Positions 17,286 to 25,171 of a stretch of 26,763 nt of DNA are shown here, one piece after another. This DNA comes from a virus. The notes under the pieces are model-generated. The model worked only from the letters and a program-made list of their open reading frames with translations. It made no database searches and was not told the DNA's origin. Within the stretch, counting starts at the first letter, position 1. Each line of letters opens with the position of its first letter. Both the position numbers and the translations under genes were made by a program. The stretch lies in IMG/VR virus record IMGVR_UViG_3300014501_000059, positions 1-26,763 of that record. One strand, 5' to 3'.

Positions 17286-18245
17286 TTAAGTCGGCACAAC
17301 GCCGGTTGCGGTTAGAATAGTGACCATGTTTTCAGGCCGATAGAGCTTGAAACCATACTCGGCGATTGTTAGATATTCTTCTTGCTGGAGGTCCTTATTG
17401 AACTCCGAGTACACTGTCGGCATCTGCCGGAATGCACCCACCCACGGCAACGTATCGCCGGGAGTTGCAGAGAAGAAGAAGTTAGCAACACCAGTAGTTA
17501 CAGTCGTGCTTGAAATAGTTTCCGACGCAATGGACGGAAGATAATTCGACACGTACACATCGAAGCCATAGATATTGAAACGGAACTTAAAGCCCGTAAC
17601 CATACCGTCAGAAACGATGCTCTGCCATTGCCGGTCAGGCGTTAGCAAATTAACTAGATTGGTCTGCGTTTGGATAGTGTAAGCAACGGAAGGATCAACG
17701 ATTGCTACGAGGTTCGTTAGAGGCACGTTAGCCTTTGTGAGGGCATAGTGTGCTCTAGCGAAGTCTGCTAAAGCAATGGCGTTGCTAGTTCCGGTGCCAA
17801 CCCAGCGGTGATCCGCCAAGTTGATTTGGTTAGTATTTGATGCCGTTTGTCCTGCATTCGCTTGAGAGAGAATGCGCGTCTCGACAGCTTCCATAAGAGC
17901 ACGATGTTGGCGAGGCACGAATGCCGCGATAACGTCTGCGCTATAGAACGAGTCACGCTTGAACTTCTCGGAGATTGCATTAGCAGAGTACTTGTACTGG
18001 TCGAAGGAGAAGATAAAATTACCTGTATCCATCGCGTTGTACTTTATTGCTTGACCTTCTGTAAAGTCAGCTGTTTCTGCTTCACCAATCGACGGGATGT
18101 TCAGAGTGTAACCGTCTGGGAAGTCTGATATGATGCGGACAAACTTCATGGCATTCAGTTCATCTAACAAGAGTTCTTTGATCTGACGAGACCAAAGATT
18201 AGTTCTAATTAGATACTGATTAGTGGCATCCATAAAGCCTGCCAT
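17286..18245 (-). CDS. Major capsid protein
   Basis: This is a 319-residue protein starting MAGFMDATNQYLIRTNLWS. Its ATG is preceded by a strong AAGGAG site. Characteristic parts are the N-terminal helix, then PDGYTLNIPSIGEAETADFT and a long helix region with KFKRDSFYSADVIAAFVPRQ. An ALADFARAHYALTKANVP segment with VDPSV follows, and a C-terminal YGFKLYRPENMVTI. This matches the capsid proteins I know from marine podoviruses, probably of HK97 fold. It lies directly after a scaffold-like gene and before another head protein, the usual order. There is no sign of a frameshifted minor form at its end. Confidence 0.9.
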   Translation of the reverse strand: MAGFMDATNQYLIRTNLWSRQIKELLLDELNAMKFVRIISDFPDGYTLNIPSIGEAETADFTEGQAIKYNAMDTGNFIFSFDQYKYSANAISEKFKRDSFYSADVIAAFVPRQHRALMEAVETRILSQANAGQTASNTNQINLADHRWVGTGTSNAIALADFARAHYALTKANVPLTNLVAIVDPSVAYTIQTQTNLVNLLTPDRQWQSIVSDGMVTGFKFRFNIYGFDVYVSNYLPSIASETISSTTVTTGVANFFFSATPGDTLPWVGAFRQMPTVYSEFNKDLQQEEYLTIAEYGFKLYRPENMVTILTATGVVPT

Positions 18246-18256
18246 ATGTCAGCTCC

Positions 18257-19036
18257 TTAGTTAGGGCCGAAACGGCTGTAGTCGCCGTCTTTAAACTCTT
18301 CACCTAATTCGATGGCAGAGTTGTGTATTTCGACCGCTGTTTTAGGATCATAATAGAGTTGAGGATTTTGTTTCTTAAGTTCTTGATAATACGACCACGT
18401 TTTCTTCTTAGGTCCAGTTTTGCCGAAGCTGTCGCTCCGCTGGCTAGAACGTTGTGGTGTCTGGAAGTTTTCTGTTTCTACTGGCTTGTCTAGACCTAAG
18501 CTCTTTAAGAGGAGCTTGGGGTTTCTACGAGCCAAAGTATCCACATCTTCCGATGTTATTCCTAACTCTGTGATCTGTTGTTCGAGAGCAGGTTTGAAAT
18601 TATTTCCATACCGCTCGGTGAGTTTTTCCTTTACTAAGTTAAAGTTTTCGGATTGTTTCTTAGTCAATTCGTATTCTTGTATCTTATTAGACACCAGACT
18701 TTCAACTTGCTTAGGATCGAACTGGGGCTGTCTTACATCGTCCGCTCTTTGGGTACTGTCGGGTTCGGTAGATTGCTGAGGACGCTTACTCATTTGGTCA
18801 ATAAGTTCCTCTAGCTTTGCCCTTGCTTCGTAGTCAGTCTTGAGTTTCATATAGTCATCACGAAGTTCATCTTGTCTACGTTTCATGATTTCAATATAAG
18901 CATCAGACTCATATTTACCTCTAGCTAGGTCTTCGGGAGATTTGAATTTCTTATTCTCTCCCACTAACTCTTCTAGATAGTTCTTGTTTTGGTCTATAGT
19001 AACTTCTGCTTGGTCAGCTAATAGCGTGTCAGCCAT
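18257..19036 (-). CDS. Capsid scaffold protein
   Basis: This is a 259-residue, highly charged, helix-rich protein rich in Glu, Lys and Gln. Coiled-coil-like stretches lie near residues 45-90 (MKRRQDELRDDYMKLKTDYE) and 115-150. The C-terminal 60 residues are basic then acidic (KTWSYYQELKKQNPQLYYDP). Scaffolds of podoviruses have this composition and usually a basic C-terminal capsid-binding tail. It lies between the portal and major capsid genes, as in T7 gp9. The start overlaps the previous stop as TAATG with GGAGA upstream. Confidence 0.85.
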   Translation of the reverse strand: MADTLLADQAEVTIDQNKNYLEELVGENKKFKSPEDLARGKYESDAYIEIMKRRQDELRDDYMKLKTDYEARAKLEELIDQMSKRPQQSTEPDSTQRADDVRQPQFDPKQVESLVSNKIQEYELTKKQSENFNLVKEKLTERYGNNFKPALEQQITELGITSEDVDTLARRNPKLLLKSLGLDKPVETENFQTPQRSSQRSDSFGKTGPKKKTWSYYQELKKQNPQLYYDPKTAVEIHNSAIELGEEFKDGDYSRFGPN

Positions 19037-19302
19037 TATTTATTCTCCATCTGTTGGTCCAGATCTATAAATTTTAGTATTGATTGTATTGTAGAACGAA
19101 CACCATTACGGTGTGCCTGTTTATAGGCCCAATTAGGATTATCATATGCTTTGATTGTATTCTCAGAAGCATCCTGATTATCTAATTGCTCGGTAAGAAC
19201 TTCCTTAATGCGATCTAATAGTCGCTTAGAACCTCTTACGAACTTCTCAAATTCTGCCTTTTCATCGGCATTAGTTAGATGACGTGTCCATACTGAGTAC
19301 AT
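19036..19302 (-). CDS. Small conserved-looking protein between portal and scaffold
   Basis: This is an 88-residue helical protein starting MYSVWTRHLTNADEKAEFEK. The start overlaps the portal stop and the end overlaps the scaffold start, both as TAATG. The central helix is basic (VRGSKRLLDRIKEVLTEQLD). The motif NPNWAYKQAHRNGVRSTIQS, with an aromatic followed by KQA, recurs in proteins at this place in other podovirus genomes. Its role is not known to me. Capsid assembly or a portal-associated function is plausible from position. Confidence 0.8.
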   Translation of the reverse strand: MYSVWTRHLTNADEKAEFEKFVRGSKRLLDRIKEVLTEQLDNQDASENTIKAYDNPNWAYKQAHRNGVRSTIQSILKFIDLDQQMENK

Positions 19303-21248
19303 TATTGAGTAGCTAAAAAGCCTCCTGGTTCTGCGTTACCGGGTGGTTGACGTTTAAGATCGAATGGAGATTGAGGCTTTGGTGAGCCACCGGGTTTACC
19401 GGCATCCATATCGTAGTCTTCACCCATTCCCGTAGCAGTCCCCATCTGCTGATGTAGTTGTTCTTGTATAGCCTGAGCCATCTGTTGTCCTTCCGCTTGT
19501 TCAGCGATAGCAACGAATGGTTGGACTACTTCGTAATCTGTTAGGTCAAACATATCTTCAAAGATCTTAGCTAATTTCTTACCTGAGAAGTGAGGGGCAA
19601 CTACTTGCCACATACCTGATCCAGTAAGATTAGTTAAGTTCTGAACTAGTTCTGCTTGTTCAGCAAAGTGTCTGGCAGCAATAGGTTTAATACGTCCTAT
19701 GCCAGTTATATCTTCGACAGTTAAGTCTTGGAAAGACGCAACATTAAATTGATCATCAAAGACTTTGATTGTAGTTGCACCGACCATATTACGTCGGGCT
19801 AGTTCTAACATTGCATTGAGCAGAGGCTCAATCATCTGTTCTTCAAATTGATTTATCTTATTCTGGAAGACACGTGCAGCGGCATTCTCTAGCCTCTGTA
19901 CTTCGTACTTCGTCTTTTCACCCGGAGATCTAAATCCCATTGCTTCTCTCGGGGCTCCGGCCATTTGCTCCATGAGGTTAGCAAGGTTTTGTATTTCCAT
20001 ATTAGCATTGAGAGCTTGGACTTCAGGTACGACCAGTTCAACATCGCCTTCATCTCCTATGAATATCTTTTCACCCGGTTGCCATACGAAGTCTTCTACG
20101 AAGCCTTTAACCTTCTGAACCGGATATGTACATAGATCAAAGATATCAGCCTTCATGTTCTCGATGTGATCCATTCGGTATTGCATACCGACTAGATTAT
20201 CGAGTGGACCCATACCCCATAGATTATCTTGCTTCTTCCTCCAGGGAACATGGTAGATTGGAGGGTAACCGAAGAAGCTAGGATTGGGTTTATTACCAAT
20301 TAGCTTATGTCTGTCAATTACAGTTATGACTCGGTTTTTCTCGAAGACATCATTGATGACATCATACCAATCGCCATAGAAAGTAAGAACTTCAACAAAA
20401 TCAGATAGCAAATAAGCCCTAAAACTCGTGAAGCCGTCCATCGCGTAAAGGCGGTCTCTTTGTATCCAGTCGCCTTGGAAGGTTCGGGCATGAAATCTAA
20501 TATCCTTTAAATACTTATATAACTCTTCTAGTTCTTCTCTATTCTCATCATTAGACATGTTACGCAGCATGTCTCTAACTTCACCTATACTGATGATGCT
20601 TCGTACCATCTTAGGAGATTGTATGAAGTTCTCAGCTGTAGGGTTCATGACCATATCGAGAGGGCTGATACGTCTAATAGTAGGACCCACATATCCTACT
20701 TGAGTCTGCATACCGCGTTTATGTTCATCTTGAGGTTGATACTTACCTACGGGGTAACCTCCCATATTAGCCATCTGAGGCTTAGAGGGTTGTTCAACTC
20801 TTTGGTCTTGCCATTCAACAGTAGCAAAACAATTACCAAAATCAATGTAATCTAATATGATCTTATCTATTTCATGCTTAAAGCCGGGTTGTTCTATAAC
20901 CCATTGCATGTAATTAGTAATAGCGTCACGCTTAGCTATTTGATTAGGGTCGCGTTCGTTAGCTTCCCACTCTAACCACTTCCTCTTTGGAAAGAGCGTG
21001 GCCGTATAGTTCGAGTAAAGGTTGTCGCGTATTTGGCATAGCTTGGGGACAACGGTTTTGTTCTTCCAGGGGTTCTGGGCGTTAGTCGTCCAGGTAGTAT
21101 CGGTAGCGTAGACGTATCGTCTAATCTCTTCCCAATTGTTTTTGGCATTCTGTCTTAGTGTTTCCCATTCTGTGTATCGTTCAGTAAGACGAGTAGCTAA
21201 TTGATCTGGAACCAACACATTGTGCAGTTCCATTGTTTTTCCCGTCAC
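19302..21248 (-). CDS. Portal (head-to-tail connector) protein
   Basis: This is a 648-residue protein, close to the usual size of podovirus portals. Typical segments are WETLRQNAKNNWEEIRRYV, the YSNYTATLFPKRKWLEWEA block, a YPPIYHVPWRKKQDNLWGMG block, and the helix with EAMGFRSPGEKTKYEVQRLE near residues 440-465. The last 60 residues are Gln/Gly/Pro-rich. It forms the dodecameric ring at the packaging vertex. The start given is a GTG overlapping the terminase stop (GTGA). An ATG at 21233 (MELHNVLVPD) is an equally reasonable start and would shorten it by five residues. Confidence 0.92.
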   Translation of the reverse strand: MTGKTMELHNVLVPDQLATRLTERYTEWETLRQNAKNNWEEIRRYVYATDTTWTTNAQNPWKNKTVVPKLCQIRDNLYSNYTATLFPKRKWLEWEANERDPNQIAKRDAITNYMQWVIEQPGFKHEIDKIILDYIDFGNCFATVEWQDQRVEQPSKPQMANMGGYPVGKYQPQDEHKRGMQTQVGYVGPTIRRISPLDMVMNPTAENFIQSPKMVRSIISIGEVRDMLRNMSNDENREELEELYKYLKDIRFHARTFQGDWIQRDRLYAMDGFTSFRAYLLSDFVEVLTFYGDWYDVINDVFEKNRVITVIDRHKLIGNKPNPSFFGYPPIYHVPWRKKQDNLWGMGPLDNLVGMQYRMDHIENMKADIFDLCTYPVQKVKGFVEDFVWQPGEKIFIGDEGDVELVVPEVQALNANMEIQNLANLMEQMAGAPREAMGFRSPGEKTKYEVQRLENAAARVFQNKINQFEEQMIEPLLNAMLELARRNMVGATTIKVFDDQFNVASFQDLTVEDITGIGRIKPIAARHFAEQAELVQNLTNLTGSGMWQVVAPHFSGKKLAKIFEDMFDLTDYEVVQPFVAIAEQAEGQQMAQAIQEQLHQQMGTATGMGEDYDMDAGKPGGSPKPQSPFDLKRQPPGNAEPGGFLATQ

Positions 21249-22828
21249 TGGACACCCCCAAACTTAGCGTTGAACGTAAATTGAGGAGTTTTAGTAGCTG
21301 TAGTGTTAAACATATTAGTAGGAGCTTTACCCTGTATAAAATCTACGGCAGAAGACAGAGCGTCTTTAATATCGTCATGTGCCGGATTAGCATAAATCAA
21401 TTCTTCTTCTAAAGCTTGGCAGTTACCAGATTGATAATGCCACATATTACCATTAGCATATTTAGGTTGTAGTGTAGCCATGATCCGTTCTTCTTTAGAA
21501 CCCTGCCATCTGGAAGGTCTGTATTCTTCCACTACTAGAGTTAGACCCTGAGGACGTATATAGTTCTCCTTCAAGTCTTTGACTATGACTGCCTGAGCTA
21601 GAGACACTTCAGCCCTGATCTGTCTGAAACCCCATTTCTGGTAGAGTTTGAATATTCTATCGAAGTATTCGGATATCTTATCAGTTTTAAATCTATCTAT
21701 TTCTAGGATGTAGTAGTTTTGTCTATTGTCGAGTCCGACGACGACGATGGACGTATAGTCGCTTTTCTTCCCCGTCGAGTACGCGAAGTCGACTGCGGCA
21801 ACGACGTTGATACGCTCTCCTTTGAAATACCACTTACCTTCTCTACGGGACAGGTAGTTTCCATCGTAGTATTGGAATAGGTTCCTCTGGATGGGGGACG
21901 AGTCGACATCGTGCGGATCGTTATAGTATTGCGCCCTGAAGTGTATCTTATTAAGGTATTGTGCTCTCTTTTTAGCCAAGATCTTATCGTCGAAGCCGAA
22001 CCATTTTCCTTGGACTCCTTGTTGGCGGGGCCAGAGATACTCCCCAGAGCCATCGCCAATTGACTCAACTTGGATCTTTCGGGGATCTTCTCCTCCAAAG
22101 ACTTCAAATAACGGAACGGATTTGTTAACATTTCCCAATTCATCAAGTTCTTCTAACTCCATTGCAATTAAATCTGAATATAAGTCTTTAGGATGATATC
22201 GTGTACCAACCACCCATTCTTTAGAATTTGAGGTCTCAACAGACGATAAATACGAATACTGAGTCTTTACTTTGTCCCGTCCGTCTTCGAGGTACGCATT
22301 CGCCTCAACCACCACATCATCAAGAATGGCGATGTCACAATGTAGCCCAACAATATTGCTAGTAAGACCAGCCGTAAATATTGAGGGGTCGCGGACAGAC
22401 CATTCTTTACGAATAGGATGGTCAACAGAGATTTCACGTTCAGTCCATTTCTCTCTTAACGCCTCTTCCTTGTTAACCATTTCAGGCCAGAATAGACGAT
22501 AAGTATCTGAGGTAAGAATATCTTTAATGTACTTAAGTTGCTTAGTAGCTAAGTTACTAGTACTAGAAATAAGAAGAATTCTTATTGCGGGGTTTAAAGT
22601 TAATTCTCTAACAGCTCTTAGAGCTATTAGAGTAGACTTCATATGATCTCTAGGGAGAAGTAAAAGCTGGTGAGACTTAGCTTCTTCTCTATCCCACCAT
22701 CGTATAATCTCACGGTGTATATTACCTAAAACTAGCTTAGGAACTAGAAGTTTAATAAACTCTTCTAGGTCAGACTCAGCCAATAACCTACGCTCTTCAC
22801 GATCCGGGCTGAGTTCTTTCTTTTTCAT
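21245..22828 (-). CDS. terL: Terminase large subunit
   Basis: This is a 527-residue packaging motor from ATG 22828 (MKKKELSPDR), with GAAGG upstream. A GTG at 22867 would add 13 residues inside the upstream gene and is less likely. ATPase: a variant Walker A at residues 58-66 (LPRDHMKST, with Lys64), and Walker B at 164-171 (CDIAILDD) followed by a conserved-type Asn at 177. Nuclease domain: Asp347 in AAVDFAYS within an RNase H-like strand, then YTSIVVVGLD, and a late acidic pair in HDDIKDAL. It cuts and translocates DNA into the prohead through the portal, encoded just downstream. No small subunit is identified by sequence here; it may be one of the small genes upstream. Confidence 0.95.
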   Translation of the reverse strand: MKKKELSPDREERRLLAESDLEEFIKLLVPKLVLGNIHREIIRWWDREEAKSHQLLLLPRDHMKSTLIALRAVRELTLNPAIRILLISSTSNLATKQLKYIKDILTSDTYRLFWPEMVNKEEALREKWTEREISVDHPIRKEWSVRDPSIFTAGLTSNIVGLHCDIAILDDVVVEANAYLEDGRDKVKTQYSYLSSVETSNSKEWVVGTRYHPKDLYSDLIAMELEELDELGNVNKSVPLFEVFGGEDPRKIQVESIGDGSGEYLWPRQQGVQGKWFGFDDKILAKKRAQYLNKIHFRAQYYNDPHDVDSSPIQRNLFQYYDGNYLSRREGKWYFKGERINVVAAVDFAYSTGKKSDYTSIVVVGLDNRQNYYILEIDRFKTDKISEYFDRIFKLYQKWGFRQIRAEVSLAQAVIVKDLKENYIRPQGLTLVVEEYRPSRWQGSKEERIMATLQPKYANGNMWHYQSGNCQALEEELIYANPAHDDIKDALSSAVDFIQGKAPTNMFNTTATKTPQFTFNAKFGGVQ

Positions 22829-23033
22829 CTTTAACGCCTTCAGCGTGAGAAGATTGTCTAACCTCACGAACTAATTCATCCTTCATGTGATTAGTTAGGT
22901 CGTGAACATCATCAATTTTAGTAGTAAGTCGTTCGTTATTTCTATGAAGCTCTAAATAGCCTACAACAGCCAGAGTCGGTGTTGCCACCGAGCTAATAGC
23001 TGTTATAAGTTGTGTTAATTCCGGAAGAGTCAT
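22797..23033 (-). CDS. Small membrane protein upstream of terminase
   Basis: This is a 78-residue protein starting MTLPELTQLITA. Residues 5-27 are hydrophobic (LTQLITAISSVATPTLAVVG), followed by a charged helix with a VHDLTNHMKDELVREVRQ pattern and a polar tail (EGVKDEKERTQPGS). This arrangement, with an H-x-L-T/V-N motif after one helix, is common in small phage membrane proteins that are often listed as holin-like. Its 3' end overlaps the terminase start by 32 bases. A lysis role is possible, but it lies far from the endolysin. Confidence 0.75.
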   Translation of the reverse strand: MTLPELTQLITAISSVATPTLAVVGYLELHRNNERLTTKIDDVHDLTNHMKDELVREVRQSSHAEGVKDEKERTQPGS

Positions 23034-23047
23034 AACACGTAAGTTAG

Positions 23048-23359
23048 TTACGCTGAAACAACCGGTCCAGCGGGCTGTGCAGGCGTATTGGCCTGAATAG
23101 CCGCTGCAAGAGCTGTAGCCGAAGTATTAAGTTGAGCCGTCAGAGCAGGGAGTGCATTCGTATCGTTAGATGCGGCTGCAGCTGCAATCTGTGCGGCAAT
23201 ACCTTGGATCATCTGAACTGCAGATGCTTCCAGGTTAGTATTAGCAGTCACCTGTGCGGTGAGTGCCGTAAGTTGTGCGTCCATTATATCGAGCCTTTCT
23301 ATAATCTGTTCGCTTGCAAGAGCAAGCTGATCTAGACGTTTCATATATTTATTAAACAT
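23048..23359 (-). CDS. Coiled-coil hypothetical protein
   Basis: This is a 103-residue protein starting MFNKYMKRLDQLALASEQII. It is Ala/Gln/Thr-rich with heptad-like Leu/Ile spacing over residues 8-60 (ERLDIMDAQLTALTAQV), and the tail is Ala/Pro-rich (NTPAQPAGPVVSA). No membrane segment is seen. The ATG directly follows the preceding TAG stop. Proteins with this helical, low-complexity character are frequent in podovirus structural operons, with no assigned function. Confidence 0.75.
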   Translation of the reverse strand: MFNKYMKRLDQLALASEQIIERLDIMDAQLTALTAQVTANTNLEASAVQMIQGIAAQIAAAAASNDTNALPALTAQLNTSATALAAAIQANTPAQPAGPVVSA

Positions 23360-23611
23360 CTATTTCTTCTTTGATTTCTTCTCAGAAGCTTTGTTAACTT
23401 TGTACTTAGAACCCAGCTTCTTTGCTACGTCCCCAGTGTGCCCGGCTTGCATGCCTTCGGCTAGTTCCTCAGCAGACAGATTGGTAGTACCACTCTGACC
23501 TAGAGGCATAGCATCCTTAGGAGCTAGGTTATTAGCAGGATGGCTAGAAGGGTCTATAGGAGACCCCATTAGACTAGACATACCTGGATCCATCATATCG
23601 TCACCGTTCAT
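23360..23611 (-). CDS. Hypothetical protein with Lys-rich tail
   Basis: This is an 83-residue protein. The first half is rich in Met, Asp, Pro and Ser and looks disordered (MNGDDMMDPGMSSLMGSPID). A short helix follows (SAEELAEGMQAGHTGDVAKK) and then a strongly basic C-terminus (KYKVNKASEKKSKKK). It is co-transcribed with its neighbours: the upstream stop is two bases away, and its TAG stop is followed by the next ATG. The basic tail suggests binding to nucleic acid or an acidic partner. The family is not recognised. Confidence 0.7.
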   Translation of the reverse strand: MNGDDMMDPGMSSLMGSPIDPSSHPANNLAPKDAMPLGQSGTTNLSAEELAEGMQAGHTGDVAKKLGSKYKVNKASEKKSKKK

Positions 23612-23613
23612 GA

Positions 23614-23847
23614 TTATTTATCCTGTACATCCCACGCACCCATTTTAGCGGGTGAGTTAGGATACTCTTGTCTATGTTCTTTCATAGTCTTGAGAGCTTT
23701 ACCTAGATCATTTCCTAATGACAGAGTATCGTGACCTGGAGCAGCAGCACCATACTTAACAGAAATACCATCATTAGAAGCAGTCTTCATTGTAGGAGAA
23801 GATCTCTCTGTATTGAAGTTATCTGCCCCGTGTTCCATAACATCCAT
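23614..23847 (-). CDS. Hypothetical 77-residue protein
   Basis: The product starts MDVMEHGADNFNTERSSPTM. ATG 23847 is chosen because it follows the stop of the small membrane gene by a single base (TAACATG). A TTG 30 bases upstream would overlap that gene. The protein is polar, with a DTLSLGNDLGKALKTMKEHR helix and an NSPAKMGAWDVQDK end. There is no membrane or signal segment. Function unknown; it belongs to the small-gene block ahead of the terminase. Confidence 0.65.
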   Translation of the reverse strand: MDVMEHGADNFNTERSSPTMKTASNDGISVKYGAAAPGHDTLSLGNDLGKALKTMKEHRQEYPNSPAKMGAWDVQDK

Positions 23848-23848
23848 G

Positions 23849-23977
23849 TTAAGAATGTCCGTGCATGAAGGAACCAATGAAGTTCAGAACGTTTGTTCCG
23901 ACAATCCAGCCCATTCCCATAAACACACCCCAGAAGAACCAATCTAGGATCTTAATTAGTGTACCGTATCCGTTCAT
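23849..23977 (-). CDS. 42-residue single-pass membrane protein
   Basis: This short gene fills the gap between the basic protein and the 77-residue gene. ATG 23977 lies one base after the preceding TAA and has GGAAAG upstream. The product starts MNGYGTLIKILDWFFWGVFM and continues with a Gly/Trp/Ile-rich hydrophobic helix to VGTNVLNFIG, ending MHGHS. The hydrophobic region covers roughly residues 8-36. The junctions on both sides are TAACATG, which supports coupled translation and the reality of the gene. Role unknown; a holin-like or membrane-targeting peptide is possible. Confidence 0.7.
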   Translation of the reverse strand: MNGYGTLIKILDWFFWGVFMGMGWIVGTNVLNFIGSFMHGHS

Positions 23978-23978
23978 G

Positions 23979-24143
23979 TTATTTCTTTCCGAAGGGGTTC
24001 TTACCACCCTTCTTTTTCTTAGCTTGAGAGTCCTTTAGTTTAGCGGACTTCTTACTCATTTTCTTCTCGTGGTGTCCACCATGAGGGCCTTTGCCCTTCT
24101 TGGTGTGTCCCTTACCTTTAGCAGCGCCTTTGCTTGCAGCCAT
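23979..24143 (-). CDS. Lys-rich basic 54-residue protein
   Basis: ATG at 24143 and TAA at 23979-23981, so the next gene begins one base later. The product begins MAASKGAAKGKGHTKKGKGP, has a His-rich centre (HGGHHEKK) and ends KGGKNPFGKK. About 20 of 54 residues are Lys, with only two acidic residues, and no hydrophobic core is visible. It should be disordered and polycationic. Such proteins bind DNA or RNA or accompany packaged DNA. The role here is inferred only from composition. Confidence 0.7.
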   Translation of the reverse strand: MAASKGAAKGKGHTKKGKGPHGGHHEKKMSKKSAKLKDSQAKKKKGGKNPFGKK

Positions 24144-24161
24144 TGTTTAGTTTCTTTCTTT

Positions 24162-24179
24162 GTTCAATTCTTATTGAAC
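24162..24179 (-). other. Perfect 7-bp stem-loop in mRNA leader of the basic gene
   Basis: GTTCAAT and ATTGAAC form a perfect stem around a four-base loop in the 40-base gap between the 92-residue gene and the Lys-rich gene. On the transcribed (minus) strand it is followed by an A-rich leader, not a T-run, so it is probably not a terminator. It may be an RNA processing site or adjust translation of the small basic gene. Confidence 0.55.
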
Positions 24180-24183
24180 TGTT

Positions 24184-24462
24184 TTAAGGGTTGTTTTGAT
24201 TAATAGGTGTTATATCTGCGTATAGAGCTGTTGAAGTAGCAATCACTAGCTTATAGGTTCCAGCAGGGAGCTGTACCACAGACATGCCGTTAGCACTGAG
24301 TGCTGTGGCAGCTGTTACATACGTAGCCCCATCGGCTGCAAGTCGTTCTAGGGTAGCAGAACCGCTACCCCAAGTAGCTATAGCAGTAATTGCATACCAA
24401 CCACCAGCTAGCGAGAACGCAGCTGGAGTAGCAGATATATTAGACCAAGAAATTACAGCCAT
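24184..24462 (-). CDS. Small beta-rich virion protein
   Basis: This is a 92-residue protein starting MAVISWSNISATPAAFSLAG. The pattern GGWYAITAIATWGSGSATLE, then a DGATYVTAATALSANGMSVV stretch and LPAGTYKLVIATSTALYADI, resembles a compact beta sandwich found in small structural proteins of many phages. Start and stop are tightly packed (TAAGTATG upstream). I infer a virion-surface or head-associated protein; no enzyme motif is present. Confidence 0.75.
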   Translation of the reverse strand: MAVISWSNISATPAAFSLAGGWYAITAIATWGSGSATLERLAADGATYVTAATALSANGMSVVQLPAGTYKLVIATSTALYADITPINQNNP

Positions 24463-24464
24463 AC

Positions 24465-24986
24465 TTAAGCCTTAGGAGCTAAGAATGCTTGACTTGAAGT
24501 AGGGGATACTGTCACAGGAACCGGTGTAACTACAACAGGAGGTGTTACTTGCACCTGCCAAGTCGTAGGGAGAGTCCCCGGAACGACGTTGGTGTTAGCA
24601 ACTAGAGCCTTATAGTTATTACCCGTATACCAGACTACAGTACCAACAGAGTACGGAGTCGTAGAATTCCAGGAAATCCCTGAACGAGCCGTAGTAGTTT
24701 TACCTAGGAGCATATCTTCCTTAGCCTTCTGGTCAACAACCTTCTGAGCTTGGTTCTTAGCTTCTAGATCCGTCTTAACCTTCTCGGTGGCCGGAGTACG
24801 TAGAGCAGCATTACCAATGCTAAGGTTCTTATCTCTGTTAGCCTTGAGAGTAGCAACTTCAGCATCAGTAAATATTACTTCCTGAATAGGTGCCATAGTA
24901 GTACCTGTTCCAGTAGAAACCGCAACCTTAGTTTCAGGAGTAGACTCCGTACCTACAGTTGCTGGACGTCCTTTATAAATAGCCAT
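24465..24986 (-). CDS. Protein with chitin-binding-like (CBM5/12-type) module
   Basis: This is a 173-residue protein starting MAIYKGRPATVGTESTPETK. Residues 35-90 are helical and charged (TDAEVATLKANRDKNLSIGN). Residues 104-146 read ISWNSTTPYSVGTVVWYTGN followed by NYKALVANTN and a Pro-x-x-x-x-x-W spacing to TTWQVQ. This has the aromatic layout of the small chitin/cellulose-binding module (W, Y-x-x-G, V-x-Y-x-G-x-x-Y, P, W). The tail is Val/Thr/Pro-rich. It could display a sugar-binding domain on the virion for host or surface adhesion. The module call rests on motif spacing only. Confidence 0.75.
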   Translation of the reverse strand: MAIYKGRPATVGTESTPETKVAVSTGTGTTMAPIQEVIFTDAEVATLKANRDKNLSIGNAALRTPATEKVKTDLEAKNQAQKVVDQKAKEDMLLGKTTTARSGISWNSTTPYSVGTVVWYTGNNYKALVANTNVVPGTLPTTWQVQVTPPVVVTPVPVTVSPTSSQAFLAPKA

Positions 24987-24988
24987 GG

Positions 24989-25171
24989 TTATTTCTTCCT
25001 TTTAGTTTTCTTTTGTTGCTTCCTCTTGGAAGCTGTATCGCTGTAGCGTCCTACAGGAGATTTCTTATGTTTAGAATTATATATCTTAGCAGCTTGAGTC
25101 TTAGCTTTCTTAAGACTAAGACCTTTCTTAACTAGACTATCTCTAATAGCTTCGTATTGTTTAGGCATCAT
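24989..25171 (-). CDS. Small basic hypothetical protein
   Basis: This is a 60-residue protein starting MMPKQYEAIRDSLVKKGLSL. The first 35 residues match a pattern I know from small phage proteins (YEAIRDxLxxxGxxxxxAKxxAAKIYN), here KKAKTQAAKIYNSKHKKSP. The C-terminus is strongly basic (SKRKQQKKTKRKK). Two ATG codons are adjacent at the start, and the first overlaps the stop region of the upstream gene. A nucleic-acid-associated role is possible; the function is not established. Confidence 0.8.
   Translation of the reverse strand: MMPKQYEAIRDSLVKKGLSLKKAKTQAAKIYNSKHKKSPVGRYSDTASKRKQQKKTKRKK

Noticed and set aside
18420-18779. 119-codon plus-strand frame opposite the scaffold gene
   Set aside because: Ser/Leu/Cys-rich shadow of the charged scaffold codons, with no context on that strand.
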